A stretch of 13,255 nucleotides of DNA, from assembly GCA_002369495.1 (NCBI GenBank), contig DFFD01000045.1, forward strand, positions 1 to 13,255, in the 5' to 3' direction. Source of the DNA: Lachnospiraceae bacterium UBA3785 (GTDB lineage Bacteria; Bacillota; Clostridia; Lachnospirales; Lachnospiraceae). Made by a program: the position numbers and the translations under genes. Every line of letters starts with the position of its first letter. Positions within the stretch are counted from its first letter, which is position 1. The notes beneath the pieces are model-generated. The model did no database searches. It had not been told where the DNA came from and saw only the letters and a list, made by a program, of their open reading frames with translations. Shown here in pieces: positions 1-7,497 of this stretch.

Positions 1-297
1 GCAATACCCCTGCCGGCAACTGGGAATCCGTGAAGGCACAGATGCTGAATTCCGGTGTCCTCGAATATGGCGACATCATTTACTGTGTCCCGGCAGCACG
101 TATGTCGAACGCATCCGGTGCGTATGATACGCACTGGGGCCTTTACATCGGTGACGGTCATTCGGACCGCTTCTGGCATTCGACTTACGGCACCGGCCAG
201 CTTCGGAACGGACGCAATGAGGTCGTTTCCCTCTATGACTGGAATGTTGTGTCACAGATTTATCCGAAATACGCCAACACTGCATATGTCGTCATTA
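1..297 (+). other. NlpC/P60-like domain, C-terminal half
   Basis: The encoded segment reads GDIIYC, a variable loop, THWGLYIGDG, then FWHSTYG. This fits the layout of NlpC/P60 peptidases, in which a PGDLVFF-like strand precedes a HVGIYIGDG-like strand that carries the catalytic His. Here His35 is the candidate catalytic His and His50 lies in the next strand. The catalytic Cys would be 30 or so residues upstream and is not visible, so activity cannot be judged. A thioester domain was considered because of the YC pair, but the Gln-containing partner motif of that family is absent. Confidence 0.6.
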
Positions 298-3200
298 AGG
301 CCGGTGGCGGGAAATTGGGCTTCCTGAAAATCCACAAGGAGATCGTCGCGCAGGCAACCTATAAGGATAAAGCGCCGAAGGATTTTCCTGAAAACTATTT
401 CCTCGGCACGAACTACAGCCCGGAAGGCGCCCAGTACACTGTATACAGCGACTCGGCCTGCACGAAAAAGGTCACGACCCTCACGATCGGCGCAGCGAAC
501 GGACGCGGCAACCAGCTGAGCGCTGGTAAACTCTACGGCGAGTCCCAGACGGTCGAGCTCCCTGTCGGCACCTATTATGTCAGGGAGACGAAGGCTCCGA
601 CCCAGGGCTGGGCGGATCTGGACAGCAAGACCTATACGGTCAGGATAACGGAAAACAACACAGCCAGCCAGCCGGTCGTCGTCGGATCGAAGGACGGCGC
701 GAAGCGCGCCTGGTATCAGATCGACAAGGTTTCGACGAATCCGGACGTGGACGCGAGCATGGCCGGCGCGAAGTTCGGCATTTACAAGTGGAACAGCGAC
801 GGCAAGCTCTCCGGTTATCTTGGCTATGTTGAGACCAACGCAAACGGCTCGACAGGACATTTTCTGCTTCCGTGCGGCAAGGTCTACATCAAGGAGCTGC
901 AGCCCCCGAAGAACGGCGTCTATAAGCTGAATGACGGTATTTTCGAAGTTACGCTTGAACCGGGCGGCTACGTCAACGAGAATCTGAAAGTCCCCGAGGA
1001 TGTCAATAATTCCGGCAGCCTCCAGATCGTGAAGGAGCCGGAAGAGTCCGCGAAGGAGATCGTCACCGGCAACAGCTGCTACTCGCTCGAAGGCGCGGTC
1101 TTTGAAGTCTATGAGGACAAAGCCTGCACGAAGCCGGTCAGCGGGGGCACGCTGACGACCGGTCCGGACGGCAGAACGCCGGTCCTTGACGGTCTCAAAG
1201 CCGGCAAGTACTACATTGTCGAGAAAACCCCCTCGAAGGGTTTCGGGCTCCCGAAATCAAGCTTCACAAAGGTAAGCCCGGAGAAGGTCATCATCACGGA
1301 AAATGACATCGCAAGCGCGAAGACCGTCATCGCGAAGTGCTGTGAACCCCTGAAAAATGACCCTATTGCGATCGTCATCAGCAAGGTCGACGCGGAAGGT
1401 GCAGAGATTGCTCCGCTTACCGGGGCAAAGTTCGCCATCAACTACTACAACGGCGAGTACACGGAGGAGACTCTCCCGGCCAGGCCGATGTGGACGTGGG
1501 TGGTGCAGACGATTGATGTTAACGGCGTCTATCGGGCAGGACTGACTGTTGAGACCAATACAGAAAGAGGCCTGACAAGATCCTTCCTTCCCGATGAGAG
1601 CGATCCTCTGTATCTGGACACACAGTTCGGCATGCCGACCCTTCCCTACGGCACCGTCTCCGTCGTGGAGCTTGCCGCTCCGGAAGGCTACCTCTTCGAG
1701 GCGGGGAAGGTCCTCGGCGTGTACGTCATCAATGAGGACTACAACCTGGACGACGGTTTCGTCATGGTGGACGGCGTCGCGACCCTTGAAAAGAAGGTCG
1801 AAGAGAAGCGTGCCCGCTACGGCATCTCCTTCACGAAGGCCGATTCTGAGGGCACGAGGCTTAAGAACGTTCCATTTCTCATCCGGAACATCGCGACCGG
1901 CGAGCAGCACATCGTACTGACCGACGCGAATGGTTTCCTCTCGACGGAGGGCAATAAGCACAGCATAAACACCAACGCAAATGACGCGGCCCTGAGAGGC
2001 GGCAGGATCGACGAGTCTGAGCTTGACGCCTCCGCCGGTGTCTGGTTCTCCGGAAACAAACCGACAGACCTTACGCATATCGACGATGCGCGTGGCGCGC
2101 TGCCTTACGGCGACTACCGCATCACGGAGCTCCGCTCCTCGGCCAACGAGGGCCTTTCCCTGATCGCGCCGTTCACAGTGAAGATCAGCGCAGAAACGGC
2201 GGACGGCACGGTCATCGACCGGGGGACGAAGGTGGATGAAAATAAGTCCGTCAGCACGGCGGTCAAATCCGCCCGCACGGAGACCCAGGCGGCCCTTGCA
2301 GAGAAAAATGCGGCCTTTGAAGACAAGGTTACCCTGAGCGGCTTCAAAGGCGCTTGCAGCATCACGACCAGAATCTATGATACCGAAAGTAAAGAACAGC
2401 TCACCTTCACAGGCGGCTCGGCGGAACTCGTGACCGAAGTGACCGCAAACGGTGAGGAGACCGAAGTCACGGTTCCGTTCACATTTGACGCCTCCCGCCT
2501 TGCCGGCAGGACTGTCGCAGTCGTGACCACGGTCGCAAACGGGGGCGAGACCATCGTGCACAACGAGGACCTTGCGGACGAGGCGGAGAAGATCTATTTC
2601 CCGACCGTCTCGACGAAGGCCACAGTCGGCGGCAAAAAAGCTGCCATGGCCGGCGGCACAAAGACCATCAAAGATGCGGTGACTTACAGCGGATTCCCGG
2701 AGGGCACGAAGGTTAAAGCGGTCGCCCGGGCCTATAAGAAGGGCGCATCTGCATCCGATGATGTGCTCATCGCCACAGCCTCAAAGACCGAACCCTTCAA
2801 GGCTGACGGCTCGTTCACCACGAACCTTGCCGTCAACACCGACGAGCTGGCGGGCGAGACCGTTTTCGTAAGCGAGCGGATCTACGTCACAGTCGGCGGC
2901 AGGGATCTCCTGATCGCACAGGAGAACGGCAGGAACATCGCAGACCAGAACGTGACCTTTATCGAGCTGAAAACGAAGGTCGTGAATGCGGAGACCGGTT
3001 CCGGCCTTGCCTTCGCGAAGGCGGACGCAGCCTTCACCGACACGCAGACCATCGCCGGCATTACAGGCGAAGCGGAAGCGGTCATGAAGCTCTACAACGT
3101 GACCGACGGCGCGTATGCGCAGTTTGCGGACGGTTCTTCCGAAATCCGGACGGCCATCAGCGCAGATGGCAGCCGTAAGGAAATCGCGGTTCCCTTCACA

Positions 3201-6200
3201 GTGGACGGCACGGCCTGCAAGGGCAAGGTGCTCAGCATCGAGACAGCTGTGACCTGCGGCGGGAACACCTTCACGCACAACGCAGCGCACGACGATGCGG
3301 ACGAGACCATCTATTTCCCGGCCATCACGACGGTTGCGGAAGGCGACAACGGCCACTACATTTCCCTTGCGGACGCGGCGGAAGTGACCGACACGGTGAC
3401 CTGGGCCGGCATGCCGGCGGGCACCCCGCTCACCACGAAGACACGCGTCTTTATCAAGGGCGAGACAGCGGCGAAGGATAAGGAAATCACCGAAGCGGCG
3501 CTCACAAGCGGCTATACTGTCGAGAGCACGGACGGCTCCCATGATGTCGTCGTCGTGCTTGACACGGCGAAGTACGCTGGCAGCGTCCTCTATATCACCG
3601 AGGAAGATTATGTTGCGGTGGGCGGCCGGGAAGTCCTGATTGCATCCGAGACGGATCGCGAGGCCATCGACCAGTACATCTGCATCCCGAAGCTGATCAC
3701 GACGGCAGTCGCGACCGACACGAAGGAAAAAGCGATCCCGTCGATTGGCAATGTCTCCATCACGGATACGGTCGATTTCTCTGGTTTCAAAGCCGGCGAG
3801 ACGATGACGACGGTGACGGAAGCCTGGGCGAAGGGCGACAAGGCGGATGCCGATAAGCTCATCACCTCTGTCGAGGGCACTTACACGACGGAAACAGAGA
3901 AGGGCAGCTACGATGTCATCCTGAAGTTCGCCATCACGGACGATATCGCCGGCAAGCCGGTCTATGTCGTCGAGAAGAACTACATCGACGGTAAACTGGT
4001 CAGCACGGAAGGCGGACGCGACAATGCGAAGCAGACGGTCACGCCTGTGACCATCGCGACGACCCTGACCGATACGAAGACGAAGACTCATACCGCGTAC
4101 GCAGGCAAGAAGGTCATCCTCCGGGATGAAGTCAGGTACGACGGCCTGATCGAAGGCAAGGAGTACAGGCTCTACACGCTGCTCCAGAATGAAGAAGGCT
4201 TTGCCTGCAACACGAAGGGAGAAGTCACGGGCATTATCGCCGCCGACGCCCTGCGTCCGGATAAGGACCTCGGCCCTGAAGATCCGCCGATGGCGAGCGA
4301 AGTCCGCGAGGCGAAGATCAAGGAAGTCATCGACGCGAACGAACTCATTTTCGCGGAGACCGTCTGCAGAGCGGAAGCGGCCAGGGGAAGCTTCTTCATC
4401 GACATCGAGTTTGAAGGTGTACCGTTTAAGGGTGAGAAGACTGTCGCGGCTGAGGGGCTCTACGAAGAGGAAGGCGACGGCAAGCTGCTGGCGCTCCACT
4501 CCGACCCGAAGGATAAAGACCAGACGGTCGGCTTCCCGAAGGTCCTGACGACGGCTGCCGACAAGGCGACCGGCACAAAGATGGTCGGCGCATTTGACGG
4601 CCGGACGGTCATCGACACGGTAGACTACGAGCAGATGCCGGAAGGCACGACGATCGTCACCGTGACCGAGCTTGTGAAAAAGGGCGAGACCGCGGAAGAG
4701 GACGAAGTCATCACGACGGTCAGAAGCGAGCAGGAAGTAAGCGGAAATGGCAGCTATACGGTCGAGATCCCGCTTGACGCGAGTGACCTTGCCGGAAGCA
4801 CGCTCTACATCACCGAGCGCAGCTACATCGTCAAGGAAGACGGCAGTGAGGAAATCATTTCCGACCATGTTGACCGCGACGACGAGAGCCAGACTGTCTA
4901 TGTACCGAAGCTGATCACATCTGCCGAGGATGCGAAGGACGGCACGAAGCGCATTTCCGAGCTTGACGGCGAGGATGCAAAAGTAAAGGATACTGTCAAC
5001 TATGAGAAGATGGTCCCGGGCACGCCGGTCATCACGGTCGCGAAGCTCTATGTGAAGGGCGAGACCGCGGAAGAGGACGAAGTCATCGCGGAAGTGAAAG
5101 CGGACGCGGCCATGCTCATCGAAGCGGCGGACGGCAGCTATGAGGTCGAGATCCCGTTTGACGCGGCCGGCCTGGGCGGCAGGACGCTCTACGTCACCGA
5201 AGAAAATTACCTTATCGTCGTCAGGACAGACGAGGACGGCAACGAGACCGAGGAAGAGGTCAAGATCTCCGAGCACGCTGACCGCGATGACGAGGAACAG
5301 ACCGTCAAGGTCCCGAAGATCGGCACGACGCTGACCGACGACGAGACAGGTACGCACATCTCCTTCGCGGATGCGGACGTAAGCAACACGGACGTTATCG
5401 CGTTCGAGGGACTGGAGAAGGATGTGACTTACAAGGCGCTCTGCATTTACATGGACGACAAGGGCAGGGTATACCGCAGAGACGGTTCCCTTTGTGCGGA
5501 ATCCGCAAAATCCTGGACGCGGCATGAGATCGTCGATACCGTCGAAGAGGCGGAAGCCCTCATCAATGCCGATGGCGTGATTGGACGTTACACGGCCACT
5601 CCCGACGGAAAGTACGAGGTTGACTATCAGCTTGCTGAGCCGGTCTGCAGTTATTACAGTGCTCTGGACTTCATGAAGGAATTCGAGGAGCCGGGCACGA
5701 CGGAGAAACTGGATGCAGCCAATATCCTTTACGCGCTGACTGATTTCAAGGCAGATGCGGAGGATGGCACCGCATCCGTGACCATCAGCTACGACGGCAC
5801 ACCGTTCCTGGGCAAGAAGATGGCAGCGGCAGAAGGTGTCTACGAAAACGGCGCGCTGCTGGCGATCCACATCGAGCCGGGCGACGAAAAGCAGACTGTT
5901 TACCTGCCGAAGATCATCACCTCGGCGGTGAACACGAAGACCGGCGGCAAACATCTGCTGGCCGAAGCTGAGGCATCCGTGACCGACACGATCGACTATG
6001 AGAAGATGCCGGAAGGCACGACCGTCTCCACCGTGACCGAGCTTGTCCTGAAGGGTGAGACCGAAGCGGAGGATACCGCCATCACGACGGTCCGGAGCAC
6101 GCAGGCCGTATCCGGAAAGGGCCGCTGCAAAGTGGCGCTCCCGTTCGACGCTTCCGAACTGGGCGGCAAGACGCTTTATGTGACGGAGCGCGTCTACATC

Positions 6201-7307
6201 GAAAAGGAGGACGGCAGCGAGGAGATTATCTCTGAGCATGTTGACCGCGACGATGAGGAGCAGACCGTTTACGTCCCGAAGATGGGCACAACGCTCATCG
6301 ACACTGAGACCCATACGCATATCTCCTATGGCGATGAGACCGTGACGAACATCGACACGATTGTCTACGAGAACATGCCGCTGGGCGAGCATGAAGTCAT
6401 GACCGTCTACATGGACGATCAGGGCTATGCTTACAAGACGGACGGCACGACTTACACGGAGGCGAAGGCGGAAACGCTGAACACCTGCACAGACGACACG
6501 CTCACAGCGGAAGAGAAGCTGGATGCGGTCGAGTCGAACCTTAAAGCGCTGGGTATCCTCTATGCACGCAGGACGGTGACGCTCACGGAAAAGAACGGCT
6601 CAGTCGAGGTCGAGGTCAGCTACAACGGTGTCCCGTTCCTGGGCAAGAAGGTCGTCGCCGGCGAGACGATGTACGATGAATCGGGCAGCCCGGTTGCGAT
6701 GCATTTCATGCCGAAGGACGAGGGCCAGACTATCCGCATCCCGAAGATCATCACTACAGCGGCCGATGGCAGGGATGGTGATAAAGTCATCCCCGCCGCG
6801 AACGGGGCAGTCATCAGGGATATGCTTCAGTACAAGATGTATCCGGAAGGCACGGAGATCACGACAGTCCTCGAAGTCTTTGATATGGCGACGGACAAAC
6901 CGCTCCTCGTCGACGGTGTGCCGGTGACCGCGGAGAAGACGTTCCGGACAGACGCATCCGGCAGAACGGAGATCACGGTGAGCTTCAACAGCACGTCCCT
7001 TGCCGGCAGGACGCTCGGGATCACTGAAAAGAATTACCTGACGGTCGACGGCGAGAGGGTGCTCGTCTCGGAAGACAGCTACAGGAGCAATAAAGAACAG
7101 ATCGTGAAGATCGTCGAAGATGAGAAACCCGGCCGGCCGCCCGAAGAGAAGAAGCCAACTGAAGAAAAGAAGCAGACCGGGCAGCGCACAAGGATGGTCA
7201 AAACCGGCGATGAGAGCCATGCAGGGCTGTGGCTGGCTCTTCTGATGGCGGCAGCCATCATCGTGTTCGCAGCGGTGATTGCGGGTGCCGGAAAGAGAAA
7301 AAGATGA
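1..7307 (+). CDS. Giant cell-wall-anchored surface protein: NlpC/P60-like head, 5 SpaA domains, 12 VaFE (T-Q ester) repeats, sorting signal (5' partial)
   Basis: The frame is open to the window edge (first full codon at 3), so the GTG at 30 is not the real start; signal peptide and N-terminus are outside. Numbering here counts that GTG as residue 1. Residues up to about 90 resemble the C-terminal half of an NlpC/P60 cysteine peptidase (GDIIYC, then THWGLYIGDG with candidate catalytic His35); the catalytic Cys would lie upstream. Five SpaA/CnaB-like domains follow (about 98-738), then twelve VaFE/T-Q-ester-like repeats (741-2362), a Pro/Glu/Lys-rich linker (2363-2388), MVKTGD (2389-2394), a hydrophobic segment (about 2398-2421) and a KRKR tail. 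The last three parts form a sortase signal, so the protein should be covalently attached to peptidoglycan. Likely role: a long rigid stalk for adhesion or display of a hydrolase. Family assignment is solid; biological role is inference. It is followed by its own terminator and appears to be the last gene of its unit. Confidence 0.88.
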   Translation, partial: NTPAGNWESVKAQMLNSGVLEYGDIIYCVPAARMSNASGAYDTHWGLYIGDGHSDRFWHSTYGTGQLRNGRNEVVSLYDWNVVSQIYPKYANTAYVVIKAGGGKLGFLKIHKEIVAQATYKDKAPKDFPENYFLGTNYSPEGAQYTVYSDSACTKKVTTLTIGAANGRGNQLSAGKLYGESQTVELPVGTYYVRETKAPTQGWADLDSKTYTVRITENNTASQPVVVGSKDGAKRAWYQIDKVSTNPDVDASMAGAKFGIYKWNSDGKLSGYLGYVETNANGSTGHFLLPCGKVYIKELQPPKNGVYKLNDGIFEVTLEPGGYVNENLKVPEDVNNSGSLQIVKEPEESAKEIVTGNSCYSLEGAVFEVYEDKACTKPVSGGTLTTGPDGRTPVLDGLKAGKYYIVEKTPSKGFGLPKSSFTKVSPEKVIITENDIASAKTVIAKCCEPLKNDPIAIVISKVDAEGAEIAPLTGAKFAINYYNGEYTEETLPARPMWTWVVQTIDVNGVYRAGLTVETNTERGLTRSFLPDESDPLYLDTQFGMPTLPYGTVSVVELAAPEGYLFEAGKVLGVYVINEDYNLDDGFVMVDGVATLEKKVEEKRARYGISFTKADSEGTRLKNVPFLIRNIATGEQHIVLTDANGFLSTEGNKHSINTNANDAALRGGRIDESELDASAGVWFSGNKPTDLTHIDDARGALPYGDYRITELRSSANEGLSLIAPFTVKISAETADGTVIDRGTKVDENKSVSTAVKSARTETQAALAEKNAAFEDKVTLSGFKGACSITTRIYDTESKEQLTFTGGSAELVTEVTANGEETEVTVPFTFDASRLAGRTVAVVTTVANGGETIVHNEDLADEAEKIYFPTVSTKATVGGKKAAMAGGTKTIKDAVTYSGFPEGTKVKAVARAYKKGASASDDVLIATASKTEPFKADGSFTTNLAVNTDELAGETVFVSERIYVTVGGRDLLIAQENGRNIADQNVTFIELKTKVVNAETGSGLAFAKADAAFTDTQTIAGITGEAEAVMKLYNVTDGAYAQFADGSSEIRTAISADGSRKEIAVPFTVDGTACKGKVLSIETAVTCGGNTFTHNAAHDDADETIYFPAITTVAEGDNGHYISLADAAEVTDTVTWAGMPAGTPLTTKTRVFIKGETAAKDKEITEAALTSGYTVESTDGSHDVVVVLDTAKYAGSVLYITEEDYVAVGGREVLIASETDREAIDQYICIPKLITTAVATDTKEKAIPSIGNVSITDTVDFSGFKAGETMTTVTEAWAKGDKADADKLITSVEGTYTTETEKGSYDVILKFAITDDIAGKPVYVVEKNYIDGKLVSTEGGRDNAKQTVTPVTIATTLTDTKTKTHTAYAGKKVILRDEVRYDGLIEGKEYRLYTLLQNEEGFACNTKGEVTGIIAADALRPDKDLGPEDPPMASEVREAKIKEVIDANELIFAETVCRAEAARGSFFIDIEFEGVPFKGEKTVAAEGLYEEEGDGKLLALHSDPKDKDQTVGFPKVLTTAADKATGTKMVGAFDGRTVIDTVDYEQMPEGTTIVTVTELVKKGETAEEDEVITTVRSEQEVSGNGSYTVEIPLDASDLAGSTLYITERSYIVKEDGSEEIISDHVDRDDESQTVYVPKLITSAEDAKDGTKRISELDGEDAKVKDTVNYEKMVPGTPVITVAKLYVKGETAEEDEVIAEVKADAAMLIEAADGSYEVEIPFDAAGLGGRTLYVTEENYLIVVRTDEDGNETEEEVKISEHADRDDEEQTVKVPKIGTTLTDDETGTHISFADADVSNTDVIAFEGLEKDVTYKALCIYMDDKGRVYRRDGSLCAESAKSWTRHEIVDTVEEAEALINADGVIGRYTATPDGKYEVDYQLAEPVCSYYSALDFMKEFEEPGTTEKLDAANILYALTDFKADAEDGTASVTISYDGTPFLGKKMAAAEGVYENGALLAIHIEPGDEKQTVYLPKIITSAVNTKTGGKHLLAEAEASVTDTIDYEKMPEGTTVSTVTELVLKGETEAEDTAITTVRSTQAVSGKGRCKVALPFDASELGGKTLYVTERVYIEKEDGSEEIISEHVDRDDEEQTVYVPKMGTTLIDTETHTHISYGDETVTNIDTIVYENMPLGEHEVMTVYMDDQGYAYKTDGTTYTEAKAETLNTCTDDTLTAEEKLDAVESNLKALGILYARRTVTLTEKNGSVEVEVSYNGVPFLGKKVVAGETMYDESGSPVAMHFMPKDEGQTIRIPKIITTAADGRDGDKVIPAANGAVIRDMLQYKMYPEGTEITTVLEVFDMATDKPLLVDGVPVTAEKTFRTDASGRTEITVSFNSTSLAGRTLGITEKNYLTVDGERVLVSEDSYRSNKEQIVKIVEDEKPGRPPEEKKPTEEKKQTGQRTRMVKTGDESHAGLWLALLMAAAIIVFAAVIAGAGKRKR
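321..2243 (+). repeat. Five SpaA/CnaB-like Ig-type domains
   Basis: Five prealbumin-like domains lie at about residues 98-225, 226-325, 328-442, 445-592 and 595-738. Each starts with a strand carrying the candidate isopeptide Lys (K103, K233, K335, K452, K603). Each has the E-box near its end, with candidate catalytic Glu E186 (YYVRETKAP), E289 (YIKELQPP), E398 (YYIVEKTP), E547 (VSVVELAAPEGY) and E700 (DYRITELR). In this family the E-box Glu promotes a Lys-Asn isopeptide bond. The acceptor Asn in the last strand is not obvious in several of these domains, so not all may cross-link. The domains are divergent from one another at the DNA level. Confidence 0.8.
2250..7115 (+). repeat. Twelve tandem VaFE / Thr-Gln ester-bond-like repeats
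   Basis: Repeat boundaries by residue: R1 741-858, R2 859-977, R3 978-1097, R4 1098-1220, R5 1221-1340, R6 1341-1503, R7 1504-1626, R8 1627-1762, R9 1763-1960, R10 1961-2083, R11 2084-2238, R12 2239-2362. Most begin with a T[TS]A/L strand, continue with a DTVxY-type strand, then a VaFE-like strand (for example LYITERSY), and end in a HxDxxDxxQTV-type block. This matches the T-Q ester domain, where a Thr and a Gln side chain join into an intramolecular ester with help from Asp, Glu and His. R6, R9 and R11 are long forms with insertions; the others are short. R1 and R3 lack the Gln (see findings). Confidence 0.85.
7194..7304 (+). other. LPXTG-like cell-wall sorting signal (MVKTGD)
   Basis: The last 37 residues are a KTGD pentapeptide-type motif (MVKTG, residues 2389-2393), a hydrophobic span of about 24 residues and a KRKR tail. 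This is the standard layout for sortase processing between Thr and Gly. The canonical Leu-Pro is replaced by Met-Val, so the cognate sortase may belong to a class that reads xVKTG-like sites. No sortase gene is in this window. Confidence 0.82.
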
Positions 7308-7324
7308 TTCCTTAATGTGACAGC

Positions 7325-7358
7325 GGGGCGTGCCGTCAGCGGCACGTCCCGTTTTTTT
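7325..7358 (+). terminator. Rho-independent terminator after the surface-protein gene
   Basis: An 11-bp stem (7325-7335 with 7340-7350, one G-T wobble) with a TCAG loop is followed by one G and seven T (7352-7358). It starts 18 bp after the stop codon. It closes the surface-protein transcript and separates it from the L,D-transpeptidase gene. Confidence 0.92.
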
Positions 7359-7414
7359 CGGACTTTTTGAATGTTAAGCGCTTCTTACTTTTTTATTACA
7401 TTTTCAGAGGCTTG

Positions 7415-7442
7415 TTGCAAATCGCGGAAATTCTGCTATACT
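7415..7442 (+). promoter_or_regulatory. Sigma-A-type promoter of the L,D-transpeptidase gene
   Basis: TTGCAA (7415-7420), a 16-bp spacer and TATACT (7437-7442), preceded by TG one base upstream (extended -10). The predicted transcript start near 7449 leaves a leader of about 50 nt before the TTG start. Confidence 0.68.
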
Positions 7443-7483
7443 CAATAACACGGGTGATACCGGTTTTCATCATGCCTGCAAAA

Positions 7484-7490
7484 AGAAGGG
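7484..7490 (+). promoter_or_regulatory. Ribosome binding site that selects the TTG start
   Basis: AGAAGGG lies 7 nt upstream of TTG 7498. The overlapping ATG at 7493 is only 2 nt from this site and opens a frame that stops after two codons, so the TTG is the better start. Confidence 0.65.
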
Positions 7491-7497
7491 AAATGCA

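Noticed and set aside
30..32. GTG at 30 as start codon of the surface protein
   Set aside because: The frame stays open to base 3, no ribosome binding site precedes the GTG, no signal peptide follows it, and the domain it enters is already half complete.
55..86. A YC-type thioester domain near the start of the surface protein
   Set aside because: The expected Gln-containing partner motif is missing, and the later HWGLYIGDG strand fits NlpC/P60 better.
2781..6392. A 1203-codon open frame on the minus strand across the VaFE repeats
   Set aside because: It lies fully antisense to the surface-protein gene. Its length follows from the GC-rich, strongly biased codon use of the repeats. No ribosome binding site or recognisable domain was seen.
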